From Puia dinghuensis (lineage in GTDB: Bacteria > Bacteroidota > Bacteroidia > Chitinophagales > Chitinophagaceae): 64,000 nucleotides of DNA. Shown here in pieces: positions 17,907 to 26,299 of the stretch. Made by a program: the position numbers and the translations under genes. Every line of letters starts with the position of its first letter. Within the stretch, counting starts at the first letter, position 1. A model generated the notes under the pieces. That model ran no database searches, was not told where the DNA came from, and saw only the letters and a program-made list of their open reading frames with translations. The DNA lies in NCBI RefSeq assembly GCF_014642875.1, contig NZ_BMJC01000001.1, forward strand, positions 477,335 to 541,334, written 5' to 3'.

Positions 17907-17914
17907 CAAAGTTA
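17907..17914 (-). promoter_or_regulatory. -7 box TAACTTTG for the alpha/beta hydrolase
   Basis: An exact match to the Bacteroidota TAnnTTTG element on the minus strand, ending 1 base before ATG 17905 and 7 bases before ATG 17899. No good TTG is seen 19 bases upstream. Confidence 0.5.
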
Positions 17915-17918
17915 CAAA

Positions 17919-18692
17919 ATGACTGTAGTAATCATCGGATCGGGAAATGTGGCCACGGTGATGGGTAACAGGATTGTCGCCGCGGGGCATACTATCCTTC
18001 AGGTGGCGGCGCGGCGGGAGGAAGCAGCGGCGCGGCTGGCAGGGGAATGGGGATGCGGGTATACGACCCGGTTGTCAGCCATCGCTGCCGGGGCGGACAT
18101 CTATATTGTCGCACTCAGCGACCAGGCGACGTTGGAGTTGGAACAGGTGTTGTCATTGCCTGACAGGCTTGTCGTGCACACGGCGGGGGCGGTGCCCCGT
18201 GCAGCCCTGTTGGCAGTGAGTGAGCGTAGCGGGGTGTTGTATCCGCTGCAAAGCCTGCGGAAGGAGATCAGGCCTTTCCCGGAGTTTCCCCTGCTGATCG
18301 ATGCGAACCGGGAGGCAGACCTGCCGGTGATCGAAGCTTTTGCCAGGACGATCTCGCGCCAGGTGCAGCGGGCGGACGATGGTATGCGGTTAAAACTGCA
18401 TGTAGCGGCCGTCTTCGCCAATAACTTCACCAACTATCTTTATACGCTTGCCGCCGACTTTTGCCGTCAGGAGCAGATAGATTTCGCATTGCTGCTGCCG
18501 ATCATCCGGGAGACGGCCGAACGGATCGGGCATTATCCGCCGCGGGAGGTGCAGACGGGGCCGGCCGTCAGGGGTGACCATGCCACCATGGAGCGCCATC
18601 TTCAACTGCTTAACAATTACAATAATATGAGCGAATTATACCGGTTGTTCTCCGCCCGGATAGAAGAGTATTACAAGGGAGTGGTCCGATGA
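17919..18692 (+). CDS. DUF2520 protein with Rossmann (NADP oxidoreductase-like) domain
   Basis: About 257 residues. The N-terminal nucleotide-binding fold starts MTVVIIGSGNVATVMGNRI and resembles F420/NADP-dependent oxidoreductases and ketopantoate-reductase-like proteins (ADIYIVALSDQATLELEQVL, then VVHTAGAVPRAALL). The C-terminal helical DUF2520 domain contains LHVAAVFANNFTNYLYTLA and GPAVRGDHATMERHL, both well conserved in the family. No substrate is known. An ATG at 17898 would add seven residues (MIMQSYK), but the glycine-rich strand fits best from 17919. It is followed by the KdsC-like gene 39 bases downstream on the same strand. Confidence 0.85.
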   Translation: MTVVIIGSGNVATVMGNRIVAAGHTILQVAARREEAAARLAGEWGCGYTTRLSAIAAGADIYIVALSDQATLELEQVLSLPDRLVVHTAGAVPRAALLAVSERSGVLYPLQSLRKEIRPFPEFPLLIDANREADLPVIEAFARTISRQVQRADDGMRLKLHVAAVFANNFTNYLYTLAADFCRQEQIDFALLLPIIRETAERIGHYPPREVQTGPAVRGDHATMERHLQLLNNYNNMSELYRLFSARIEEYYKGVVR

Positions 18693-18731
18693 AAGAATTG
18701 GGGTATTTTTGCTCGCGGTAAACAATTTCTC

Positions 18732-19253
18732 ATGAGCGTATTGGAAAAGTTCAAATCGATAAGGACATTCGTATTCGACGTAGATGGGGTTATGACCGAC
18801 GGAAGCGTACAGGTATTTGAAACCGGGGAGCAGGTGCGCCGGATGAGTACCCGGGACGGGTATTGCCTGCAACTGGCTGTTAAAAAAGGATACCGGGTGG
18901 TAGTCATCTCGGGTGGCAGTTCGGAAGGCGTACGGCAGCGGCTGCAATACCTTGGCATCCGGGATATTTTTTTGAACGTCCATGATAAAGTGGAGCTGCT
19001 TAACCGTTATGCGCAGGAGCATGGCCTGGACGAAAAGGATATGCTGTATATGGGCGATGACATCCCCGATTATGCGGCGATGAAACACGTCGGTCTGGCC
19101 TGTGCGCCTTCGGATGCGGCCCCGGAGATCAGGCATATTGCCGCCTATATCTCGTCGTTTGGGGGAGGGCAGGGTTGTGTGCGGGATGTCGTCGAGAAGG
19201 TGTTGAAATTAAATGGTCAATGGGAACTGGATCAATCCGTCGCCTCAAAATAA
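18732..19253 (+). CDS. kdsC: KdsC-type HAD phosphatase (KDO 8-phosphate phosphatase-like)
   Basis: A 173-residue cap-less HAD hydrolase, the size of KdsC, which removes phosphate from 3-deoxy-D-manno-octulosonate 8-phosphate in lipopolysaccharide synthesis. Motif I is FVFDVDGVMTDGS (Asp16 and Asp18), motif II VVISGGSSEGV, and motif IV MLYMGDDIPDY. KHVGLACAPSDAAPEI and ISSFGGGQGCVRDV are typical of the KdsC/YrbI tetramer-forming group. TATTTTTG at 18704-18711 may be its -7 box, 20 bases before ATG. The ubiA-like gene follows after seven bases, so the two are probably cotranscribed. Confidence 0.88.
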   Translation: MSVLEKFKSIRTFVFDVDGVMTDGSVQVFETGEQVRRMSTRDGYCLQLAVKKGYRVVVISGGSSEGVRQRLQYLGIRDIFLNVHDKVELLNRYAQEHGLDEKDMLYMGDDIPDYAAMKHVGLACAPSDAAPEIRHIAAYISSFGGGQGCVRDVVEKVLKLNGQWELDQSVASK

Positions 19254-19260
19254 ATTTGGT

Positions 19261-20208
19261 ATGCCGCAATTGCTCCGAGCTTTTTTCCGCCTTATCCGCT
19301 GGCCCAATCTGGTGTTTATTTTTCTTACCCAGCTGCTGTTCTATTATTGTATCCTGTTGCCCTGCTTTGCGTATGGCAACCCCGGCGGGGAGTATCCGCA
19401 TAAGCTGAGTCCCCTGCTTTTCTATCTGCTTGCGCTTTCTTCCATCCTGATCGCCGCCGCGGGTTATACCATCAACGATTATTTCGATCTGAATATCGAC
19501 CGCGTCAACAAACCGAAAAGGATGGTGGTGGAAAAGGTGATCAAACGCCGTTGGACCATTCTCTGGCATTGGATCTTTTCGGGAATCGGGGTACTGCTGG
19601 GTTTTTACGTCAGTTGGGTGCTGCGGAATCCGCTTGTCGGCCTGGCCAACGTGGGCTGTGTCGGATTGCTTTGGTTTTACAGTACTACCTTTAAACGAAA
19701 GCTGCTCATCGGAAATGTCATCATTTCGCTGCTGACTGCCTGGGTCATTTTAGTGTTGTGGGTATGCGAGGTCAGGATCACCGGTGATGCCGTTTATCGG
19801 GAGATCATCTCCCGGCTGTTTAAGTTTGCGATCGTCTATGGGTCGTTTGCCTTTATCATTTCGCTGGTACGGGAAGTGGTGAAGGATATCGAGGATATGG
19901 AGGGGGATGCGAAATATGGCTGCCGCACCATGCCCATCGTATGGGGGGTGAATGTCGCGAAGGTCTTTGCCGGCACCTGGATGGCGGTGCTCATCGGCGC
20001 CCTGATCATCTTTCAATTCTATGTACTACAAAAGGCATGGTGGCCGCTTACACTATATAGTGCGGTGCTACTTGACATCCCCTCGGCCTGGGTGCTGCGC
20101 AAGCTGTATGAGGCGCAGACGAAGGCGCAATATCACCGTCTCAGCAATATGATCAAGGGGATCATGCTGGCGGGTATCCTGTCTATGTTGATGCTTAAAC
20201 TGGTATAA
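19261..20208 (+). CDS. UbiA-family prenyltransferase
   Basis: A 315-residue multi-spanning membrane prenyltransferase. Starting at ATG 19261 gives the typical N-terminus LLRAFFRLIRWPNLVFI; an earlier ATG at 19213 would overlap kdsC by 41 bases. The first Asp-rich motif is NDYFDLNID (residues 72-80) and the second DIEDMEGD (about 209-216); together they bind Mg-diphosphate. These enzymes join a polyprenyl diphosphate to an aromatic or glyceryl acceptor. Bacteroidota members are often named geranylgeranylglycerol-phosphate geranylgeranyltransferase by similarity, but the acceptor here is unknown. TAAATTTG at 19251-19258 overlaps the kdsC stop and lies two bases before ATG. Confidence 0.85.
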   Translation: MPQLLRAFFRLIRWPNLVFIFLTQLLFYYCILLPCFAYGNPGGEYPHKLSPLLFYLLALSSILIAAAGYTINDYFDLNIDRVNKPKRMVVEKVIKRRWTILWHWIFSGIGVLLGFYVSWVLRNPLVGLANVGCVGLLWFYSTTFKRKLLIGNVIISLLTAWVILVLWVCEVRITGDAVYREIISRLFKFAIVYGSFAFIISLVREVVKDIEDMEGDAKYGCRTMPIVWGVNVAKVFAGTWMAVLIGALIIFQFYVLQKAWWPLTLYSAVLLDIPSAWVLRKLYEAQTKAQYHRLSNMIKGIMLAGILSMLMLKLV

Positions 20209-20214
20209 GTAAAA

Positions 20215-20778
20215 ATGGAAAGAATCGTATTGGCGTCGGGTTCCCCCCGGCGCAAACAGTTGTTGGAATGGGCGGAGGTGGATTTCGAAGTGATGGTAAA
20301 GGACACACCCGAGACCTGGCCGCCGGAGCTTGCGATAGCCGATGTCCCGGTGTACATCGCCCGCAACAAAGCGTTGGCCGTGAAGGCGGCAGTCGGACCC
20401 GGACGGGTAGTGATCGCCGCGGACACGGTTGTCGTGCTGGAGGATGAGATCATCGGCAAACCGCGCGATCGGGCCGATGCGGTGAATATACTTTCCAGGC
20501 TTGCCGGCCATCGTCATGAAGTGATCACTGGCGTGGTGCTGTTGCGGGATGGCGAGGAACAGGCCTTTGCCGACACGACGGCGGTGTGGTTTCACCCGTT
20601 GTCGACGGCGGAGATCGAAGGATATGTCGACCGGTATAAGCCTTATGACAAAGCCGGTGCTTATGCCATCCAGGAGTGGATTGGGGTGGTGGGAATAAAA
20701 GGGATAGAAGGAGATTTCTATAATGTGATGGGCCTGCCCGTGAGCAGGGTGGTGCAGGCGTTGCGGAAATGGAGGTAG
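20215..20778 (+). CDS. maf: Maf-like nucleotide pyrophosphatase
   Basis: A 187-residue Maf/YhdE-type protein, seven bases after the prenyltransferase gene. Members hydrolyse non-canonical or pyrimidine nucleoside triphosphates (dTTP/UTP in the YhdE branch) to monophosphates. The signature ASGSPRRKQLLE opens the protein, VVIAADTVVVLEDEIIGKP carries the catalytic Asp70, and DKAGAYAIQEW with GIEGDFYNVMGLPVSRV closes it. Length and motifs are standard. It is followed immediately by DUF2851 (three bases). Confidence 0.93.
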   Translation: MERIVLASGSPRRKQLLEWAEVDFEVMVKDTPETWPPELAIADVPVYIARNKALAVKAAVGPGRVVIAADTVVVLEDEIIGKPRDRADAVNILSRLAGHRHEVITGVVLLRDGEEQAFADTTAVWFHPLSTAEIEGYVDRYKPYDKAGAYAIQEWIGVVGIKGIEGDFYNVMGLPVSRVVQALRKWR

Positions 20779-20781
20779 TTT

Positions 20782-21951
20782 ATGCGGGAAGAATTATTGC
20801 ATTTCATCTGGCGTTGGCGCCATTTTAATCACCAGGGATTGGTGACCGAAGCAGGGGAGCCCCTGCAGGTGCTTTTTCCGGGTGAGCAGAATCCCCACCA
20901 GGGGCCCGATTTCCGGGATGCGCGTATCCGCATCGGCGGTGTGACATACACGGGTCCGGTGGAGTTGCATGTGCTGGCCTCGGACTGGATCCGGCATGCA
21001 CATGATGACGATGTTCACTATGGGGCGGTGGTGCTGCATGTGGTGTGGGTGAACGACCGGCCGGAAAAGGTGACGGCGGGGGCTATTCCCATGTTGGTGT
21101 TATTGCCGCGGGTGTCGAAGCTGCTGCTCAACCGGTATGAGTATTGGATGCGGCGCCGTTCGTTTGTGCCTTGCGAGGGGCAGCTGTCATCCGTGGATGC
21201 GGTCCTATGGACGTCGTGGCTGCGGGAGCTGGGGTTGCAGCGGTTGACACGACGGGCGGCTGTCGTATGGCGTTGGCTGGAGCAGAACCGGCAGGATTGG
21301 GAGGAAACGACCTGGTGGCTGTTGGCGCGGAGTATGGGCCTGGCCGTTAATGGGGCTGTTTTTGAAGCGGTGGCCAGGAGCCTGCCGTTGCGGCTGCTGA
21401 TGCGGCACCGTAGTCAGCCGGTGTTGCTGGAGGCCTTGCTCCTGGGGCAGGCAGGGTTGCTTCCGGCATCCGATGGGCGGGCGCGGGAGTACCGTTTTCT
21501 GCGAATTAAATATGGACTGCGGCCGGTGGATGCGCCGGTCGCTTTCTTACGGATGCGGCCGGGCAATTTCCCTGACGGGAGGCTGGTGCAGCTGGCGGCG
21601 TTGATGGCTACCGGCAGGGGTTGGTTTGCTTTTGTCCGGGATGCGGAGTCGCCGGGCACGGTTATGCGGGAGATGGCAGCAGTCAAAGGATTGGGGGTTG
21701 AGCGGCAGAAGGGGATGGTGATCAATGCCTTTATCCCGGTGCTGTTCGCGTATGGCCAGCGGGAGAAGGCGCTGGGCTGGCTACGGGAGGTGAAGGCTGA
21801 AAGCAACGCCATCCTGCGGGGTTGGGGTGGACTAGGGGTGGCGGCGAAAGATGCGGCCGGGTCGCAGGGATTGCTGGAATTGAAAAAGGAATATTGCAAC
21901 GCCCGGCGATGCCTCGATTGTGCGATCGGCCGGGCGTTGCTGGCTGCCTAG
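20782..21951 (+). CDS. DUF2851 family protein
   Basis: A 389-residue protein with the Bacteroidota DUF2851 pattern: LLHFIWRWRHFNHQGLVT at the N-terminus, the PGEQNPHQGPDFRDARIRI block, and GPVELHVLASDWIRHAHDDD followed by VVLHVVWV. The PDF-x-A-R-I and E-x-H-x-x-S-D-W positions suggest a PD-(D/E)XK-like nuclease core (my inference). The C-terminal half ends with a Cys-containing element (YCNARRCLDCAIGRALL), possibly a metal site. Function is unestablished. It is the last gene of the run DUF2520, kdsC, ubiA-like, maf, DUF2851. Confidence 0.85.
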   Translation: MREELLHFIWRWRHFNHQGLVTEAGEPLQVLFPGEQNPHQGPDFRDARIRIGGVTYTGPVELHVLASDWIRHAHDDDVHYGAVVLHVVWVNDRPEKVTAGAIPMLVLLPRVSKLLLNRYEYWMRRRSFVPCEGQLSSVDAVLWTSWLRELGLQRLTRRAAVVWRWLEQNRQDWEETTWWLLARSMGLAVNGAVFEAVARSLPLRLLMRHRSQPVLLEALLLGQAGLLPASDGRAREYRFLRIKYGLRPVDAPVAFLRMRPGNFPDGRLVQLAALMATGRGWFAFVRDAESPGTVMREMAAVKGLGVERQKGMVINAFIPVLFAYGQREKALGWLREVKAESNAILRGWGGLGVAAKDAAGSQGLLELKKEYCNARRCLDCAIGRALLAA

Positions 21952-21961
21952 ACGCGTAGAC

Positions 21962-22384
21962 CTAAGCGGGGACAACACTATTCCAGTTGAACTCGATCTT
22001 TACTTCGAGGTCCGGATGGATGCTGTACATAACGGGGCAGGTGTGGGCCGTCCGTTCGAGGATGGTCTTTTGTTTTTCATCGACGACCAGCTGTCCGGGG
22101 AAGTCGAAAACCACGTTGACGCCGGCGATGCGGCGCGGATCGGGCTTCATGATCTTCTGGATAGACAGTTTCATGCCGCGGAGGTCTACCTGAAGGTCGC
22201 GGGCCTTTATCCCCATGGTGGTGGCCATACAGGCGCCGAGGGCCGTGGCTACCAGGTCGGTGGGGGAAAAACGCTCGCCTTTTCCCTGGTTATCGGTGGG
22301 CGCATCGGTCTCTATTTCTGTCCCGGATTGCAGGTGTTGGGCAACCGTTCGTAAATCTCCTTCGTAAATAACTGTTGAAGTCAT
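21962..22384 (-). CDS. OsmC/Ohr family protein
   Basis: A 140-residue peroxiredoxin-like protein of the OsmC fold. The two redox cysteines are Cys52 (ATALGACMATTMGIKA) and Cys116 (RTAHTCPVMYSI), spaced as in family members that reduce organic hydroperoxides. RFSPTDLVATALGAC is the hallmark helix. It probably protects against peroxides in the cytoplasm. It is divergent from the following outer-membrane protein gene, and the first in-frame ATG of that gene overlaps this start. Confidence 0.9.
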   Translation of the reverse strand: MTSTVIYEGDLRTVAQHLQSGTEIETDAPTDNQGKGERFSPTDLVATALGACMATTMGIKARDLQVDLRGMKLSIQKIMKPDPRRIAGVNVVFDFPGQLVVDEKQKTILERTAHTCPVMYSIHPDLEVKIEFNWNSVVPA

Positions 22385-22455
22385 TGTGCAATAAATTTTG
22401 CCTAAATTTACGCCAGTTAGATCAAAATTTGGCCCGTCAAATCAAATCATTAGCA

Positions 22456-23313
22456 GTGAGTAAACCAAAGCCGCAAAAAGCGGCGCGTCCGAAGGACATC
22501 TATAAGATAATCCTGACCGTTCTCGCTTCGACCCTGGTGCTGCAGCTTTTTGCCCAATACAATACCGACAGTGTCAATATGGTGTCGAAACGTAACAAGC
22601 AGAACTCCAAGCGCGACCGGATGAACAATCTGCTGAGAATGGAAGAGGAAGGGGATCTGATCTTCAACAAGCACAATATATTCGGGATCAGGCTTGCTAC
22701 CGATGGATATGGCATCAATTTCGAAAAGGGGAAGTTCAAGAGCCCGTCGCGGACCCTGCTTTTTCAGTTTGAGCTCAACGAGAAAAAAGATCCCAAAGAA
22801 CATCATATCTCCGCCACTTCGGACGGGATCAACTACTCTTCGGTGGTGCCGTATAAGCTGAACAACCTCTATGAATTTAAAATGGCCATCGGTCAGGAGC
22901 ATATGATCGGCCAGAAGGGTAACCGAAACGGGGTTTCGGTGGCGGCGCTTTACTCCGCCGGGGTTACCGTGGGGTTGCTCAAGCCTTACTACCTGGATGT
23001 CCAGAACTCGATAACGGGGGCAAGTTACCGGAAGACCTATAGCCAGATGGTAGCCGATACAACGGAAGGCGACCAGATCACCGGCGCCTCGGGTTTTACG
23101 GTAGGCTGGGACAACCTGACGATAAAGCCGGGTGTCAATGCCAAGCAGGCTATGCGGTTTGACTATGGCCGGCTGAACCAGACCGTTGCGGCCATCGAAG
23201 TAGGATTAACAGAGGAATATTACTTCGGCAAGATACCCCTTGTCTACCTGGTGAAGCAGCACCAGTTCTTCTTCAACGCGTATGTGGCCATCCTTTTCGG
23301 GAGTCGAAAATGA
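22456..23313 (+). CDS. Exported protein of unknown function, possibly a small outer-membrane barrel
   Basis: About 285 residues from GTG 22456 (VSKPKPQKAARPKDIYKI), leading directly into a signal-peptide-like ILTVLASTLVLQLFAQ. The frame is also open from ATG 22375, but that overlaps the divergent osmC-like start. The mature protein begins with polar DSVNMVSKRNKQNSKRDRMN and then alternates short amphipathic strands (NIFGIRLATDGYGINFEKGK, LLFQFELNEKK), ending in AYVAILFGSRK. This is reminiscent of Bacteroidota outer-membrane barrels, though the family is not recognised. lipA follows after 14 bases. Confidence 0.6.
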   Translation: MSKPKPQKAARPKDIYKIILTVLASTLVLQLFAQYNTDSVNMVSKRNKQNSKRDRMNNLLRMEEEGDLIFNKHNIFGIRLATDGYGINFEKGKFKSPSRTLLFQFELNEKKDPKEHHISATSDGINYSSVVPYKLNNLYEFKMAIGQEHMIGQKGNRNGVSVAALYSAGVTVGLLKPYYLDVQNSITGASYRKTYSQMVADTTEGDQITGASGFTVGWDNLTIKPGVNAKQAMRFDYGRLNQTVAAIEVGLTEEYYFGKIPLVYLVKQHQFFFNAYVAILFGSRK

Positions 23314-23315
23314 TG

Positions 23316-23323
23316 TACATTTG
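23316..23323 (+). promoter_or_regulatory. lipA: -7 box TACATTTG for lipA
   Basis: An exact TAnnTTTG match ending four bases before the lipA ATG, which would put the transcription start at or next to the start codon. The -33 region is only TTT. Confidence 0.5.
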
Positions 23324-23327
23324 TTAG

Positions 23328-24239
23328 ATGGAAACGACAGAAAAGGATTATAAGATAAACAAACCCAATTGGTTACGCGTCAAGTTACCCATAGGCGAAA
23401 ATTATAAGCATGTCCGTGGGCTGGTAGACACACATAAATTACACACCATTTGCGAAAGCGGCAATTGCCCCAATATGGGGGAATGCTGGGGAGAAGGAAC
23501 GGCCACCTTTATGATCCTCGGAAATATCTGTACGCGCAGCTGTGGTTTTTGCGCCGTTGCCACGGGCCGGCCCGAGGCGGTAGACTGGGATGAGCCGCAG
23601 CGGGTAGCCGAGGCCATCCACCTGATGAAGGTGAAGCATGCGGTGATCACTTCGGTGGACAGGGACGAGCTGAAGGATGGCGGTAGCATCATCTGGCAGA
23701 ATACGATCAGGGCGGTGAAGGCGCTTAATCCCGGCACTACCCTGGAGACGCTTATTCCCGATTTCAAGGCCGAAAAGGACAATATCGCCCGGGTGATCGA
23801 AGCGGCGCCCGAGGTAGTTTCCCATAATATCGAAACGGTTGAACGGCTGACGCGGCAGGTGCGCATCCAGGCTAAGTACTGGCGCAGCATGGAGACCCTG
23901 AATATCTTGAAGGAAGGGGGGATGCGGACCAAGAGCGGTATCATGCTTGGACTTGGGGAAACGAAAGAAGAGGTGGTACAGACGATGACCGACCTGTATA
24001 ACAGCGGGGTCGATGTGATCACGCTTGGGCAATATCTGCAGCCGACGAAGAAGCACCTGCCGGTGATGCGATTCGTCCATCCCGATGAGTTTGCCGAGCT
24101 GCAGGAGATCGGCTACAATCTCGGATTCGATTATGTAGAAAGCGGCCCGCTCGTAAGGAGTTCTTACCATTCCGAACGTCATGTCATCCCCGGCTATGGT
24201 CGGGGAGAATGGCTGCGGAAGAAGGAAGCCGCATCCTAA
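23328..24239 (+). CDS. lipA: Lipoyl synthase
   Basis: A 303-residue radical-SAM enzyme that inserts two sulfur atoms into octanoyl groups on lipoyl domains of pyruvate and 2-oxoglutarate dehydrogenases. Both iron-sulfur clusters are visible. The auxiliary cluster is [12 protein letters not shown] (Cys42, 47, 53) and the SAM cluster is CTRSCGFC (Cys68, 72, 75). [20 protein letters not shown] and [11 protein letters not shown] near the C-terminus complete the family signature; the Ser in RSSY is the conserved fourth ligand of the auxiliary cluster. No lipB lies beside it. Confidence 0.96.
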   Translation: METTEKDYKINKPNWLRVKLPIGENYKHVRGLVDTHKLHTICESGNCPNMGECWGEGTATFMILGNICTRSCGFCAVATGRPEAVDWDEPQRVAEAIHLMKVKHAVITSVDRDELKDGGSIIWQNTIRAVKALNPGTTLETLIPDFKAEKDNIARVIEAAPEVVSHNIETVERLTRQVRIQAKYWRSMETLNILKEGGMRTKSGIMLGLGETKEEVVQTMTDLYNSGVDVITLGQYLQPTKKHLPVMRFVHPDEFAELQEIGYNLGFDYVESGPLVRSSYHSERHVIPGYGRGEWLRKKEAAS

Positions 24240-24252
24240 CTCAGCCATCCTC

Positions 24253-25215
24253 ATGCCCAAACCGATTGCTCTCTGCCTGTTGTATCTGCTGACTGCCCGG
24301 TTTTGCCCGGCGCAGCTGCATTGGCAGCGGGTAGACACCGCGTATGGGCCGTTGCCTTCTTCGATGCACGTCTATCGCAGCACCGACAGCATGGATGGAT
24401 TCCCTTCCGTCGCCTACTTTGTTTCTGCCCGGCTAAAGGACAAGGGCATCCTGTTTACGGCAACAACGGGACAGGGTAAGCGCTTTACTCCGGCACAATA
24501 CTACCAGATAGAACAGTTTCCCTTACTGGTGGTGAATTGCACTTTCTTTTCCTTTACTACCAACCAGCCATTGAATCTTGTCGTTAAAGACGGGAAGCTG
24601 CAGGCATACAACATCACTTCCCTGCGGGGAATGGGCAATGATTCCCTTTTGTATTATTATCCCACCCGGGGCGCGATCGGCATCGACCGGAAGCGGCGTG
24701 CGGATGTCGCCTGGACCTTTACGGACAGTGCGAGACGCTGGCCTTATGCCTTCGAACAGATGCCGGTGATCGCCAAGGGCACGGATACGGTGCCTTCGAT
24801 ATATGATCTCAACGACATCGAGTGGAAATGGTGGAAGATGCGAACGGCCGTTGGCGGTGGTCCGGTACTGATCCATGACGGGAGGATCCATATCACCGAC
24901 AGGGAAGAGCAGCTCTTTCCCGGCAGCAACCGGAATGGCGAGCACCACCCGCGGACGGCGATGGGGTATACGCGGGATGGCAGGCTGATCATCCTGGTGG
25001 TGCAGGGGCGGACGCCCGGGGTAGCCGCAGGCGCCACGTTGCAGCAGGAAGCGGATATCCTCTTACACCTTGGGTGTTACGAGGCGCTGAACCTCGATGG
25101 GGGCGGTAGCAGCTGTATGCTGGTGAATGGCAAGGAAACGATACACCCATCCGACAAGGAGGGGGAGCGGCCGGTGCCGGCGGTGTTTTTGATAAAGCGA
25201 ACGAAACAGGAGTAA
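24253..25215 (+). CDS. Secreted phosphodiester glycosidase (NAGPA-like) protein
   Basis: About 320 residues from ATG 24253, giving a signal peptide (PIALCLLYLLTARFCPAQ). The body is the NAGPA (DUF2233) domain: ARLKDKGILFTATTGQGKRF, LLVVNCTFFSFTTNQP, AVGGGPVLIHDGRIH, HPRTAMGYTRDGRLIILVVQ, and the diagnostic EALNLDGGGSSCMLVNG near the C-terminus. The founding member uncaps N-acetylglucosamine-1-phosphodiester. Bacterial relatives are thought to act on cell-surface or extracellular glycans, but the substrate here is unknown. Its stop codon abuts that of the convergent ROK kinase with no gap. Confidence 0.85.
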   Translation: MPKPIALCLLYLLTARFCPAQLHWQRVDTAYGPLPSSMHVYRSTDSMDGFPSVAYFVSARLKDKGILFTATTGQGKRFTPAQYYQIEQFPLLVVNCTFFSFTTNQPLNLVVKDGKLQAYNITSLRGMGNDSLLYYYPTRGAIGIDRKRRADVAWTFTDSARRWPYAFEQMPVIAKGTDTVPSIYDLNDIEWKWWKMRTAVGGGPVLIHDGRIHITDREEQLFPGSNRNGEHHPRTAMGYTRDGRLIILVVQGRTPGVAAGATLQQEADILLHLGCYEALNLDGGGSSCMLVNGKETIHPSDKEGERPVPAVFLIKRTKQE

Positions 25216-26202
25216 TTACCCTTTCATATCCCATACAAGAGCGCTGGCGCCCAGGATGGCGGCGTCGGACTCCTTCAGGTGGCTGACGAGGATCTTGACC
25301 TTGTTCTGGAAGACCTGGATGAGGTTTTCTTCCATATTCTCCCGGGTCGGTTTGAGGATAAGATCGCCGGCCTTTGTCAGCCCGCCAAAGAGGATGACGG
25401 CTTCCGGACTGGAGAACATGACAAAGTTTGCCAGTGCCAGCCCCAGGACGGAACCCGTGAAATCGAAGACCTCTTTTGCTAATTTGTCGCCCTCGATGGC
25501 GGCGTCATAGACCGCACGGGAGTCGAGCCGCTCTTTTGGTACACTGCGCAGGAGGCTGAATTCATCGCTTTTTTCCAGCATCTCGATAGCGGTGAGCTTG
25601 ACGCCGGTGGCGGAGGCATAGCTTTCCAGGGAGCCTTTCTTGCCTGTCCCTTCATGATACCGGCCGTTGGGGATGATGATGGTATGTCCCAGTTCGCCGG
25701 CAAAGCCGTCATGACCATAGATGAGTTTCCCGTTGGCGACGATGCCGCTGCCGACACCCGTGCCGAGGGTGATCATGATAAAATCCTTCATGCCTTTGGC
25801 GGCGCCGTACATCATTTCACCGATGGCCGCGGCGTTGGCGTCGTTGGTGAGGGTAGCGGGCAGCTGGAATTTATTCTGGATGAGTTTGGCCAGGGGGATG
25901 ATGCCCCGCCAGGGGAGGTTGGGGGCGTATTCTACGGTACCACTATAATAGTTGCCGTTGGGTGCGCCTACGCCGATGCCCCGCATCCGGCCGATGCCCC
26001 CGGCTTTCTCGATGAGAACATGGAGGTGGTTGTACAATTCATCGATAAAGCCTTCTACTGCCGAATGTCCGCGGGTGGATATCTCGCTGGAGAAAAGAAC
26101 ATTGCCGTTGCGGTCTACGATGCCAAACTTTGTCCCGGTGCCCCCGATGTCGATGCCAATTGCCAGCGGATCATAAGGTGTAGTGGAGGTGGCTTTTGCC
26201 AT
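25216..26202 (-). CDS. ROK family sugar kinase (glucokinase-like)
   Basis: A 328-residue ROK protein starting at ATG 26202 (MAKATSTTPYDPLAIGIDIG); the frame is open further upstream but enters a terminator. The ATP loop is GIDIGGTGTKFGIVD, the sugar site includes LTNDANAAAIGEM with the catalytic Asp, and ITLGTGVGSGIV follows. The usual ROK zinc motif CxCGxxGCxE is replaced by RYHEGTGKKGSLESYA, with no cysteines. It most likely phosphorylates glucose entering via the adjacent FucP-type symporter or released from maltodextrin, supplying Glc-6-P for the phosphomutase. A TATCTTTG box lies at 26238 to 26231, 28 bases before the start, so it probably has its own promoter. Confidence 0.88.
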   Translation of the reverse strand: MAKATSTTPYDPLAIGIDIGGTGTKFGIVDRNGNVLFSSEISTRGHSAVEGFIDELYNHLHVLIEKAGGIGRMRGIGVGAPNGNYYSGTVEYAPNLPWRGIIPLAKLIQNKFQLPATLTNDANAAAIGEMMYGAAKGMKDFIMITLGTGVGSGIVANGKLIYGHDGFAGELGHTIIIPNGRYHEGTGKKGSLESYASATGVKLTAIEMLEKSDEFSLLRSVPKERLDSRAVYDAAIEGDKLAKEVFDFTGSVLGLALANFVMFSSPEAVILFGGLTKAGDLILKPTRENMEENLIQVFQNKVKILVSHLKESDAAILGASALVWDMKG

Positions 26203-26230
26203 GAAATAGTCGTTTTTTAGTATAGGGTTG

Positions 26231-26238
26231 CAAAGATA
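26231..26238 (-). promoter_or_regulatory. -7 box TATCTTTG upstream of the ROK kinase
   Basis: An exact TAnnTTTG match on the minus strand, 28 bases before ATG 26202 and just after the terminator of the upstream transporter gene. This suggests an independent promoter for the kinase. Confidence 0.5.
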
Positions 26239-26242
26239 AAGG

Positions 26243-26279
26243 ATAAAACCCAACAGACCGCCGGTCCGTTGGGTTTTAT
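26243..26279 (-). terminator. Terminator between the FucP-type transporter and the ROK kinase
   Basis: A 12-bp perfect stem (ATAAAACCCAAC with GTTGGGTTTTAT), one A-C mismatch, four further pairs and a 3-base loop. On the minus strand it is followed by CCTTTATCTTTG. It lies about 20 bases beyond the transporter stop. Confidence 0.85.
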
Positions 26280-26299
26280 GACGCAGTGAGAGGGCTTCC

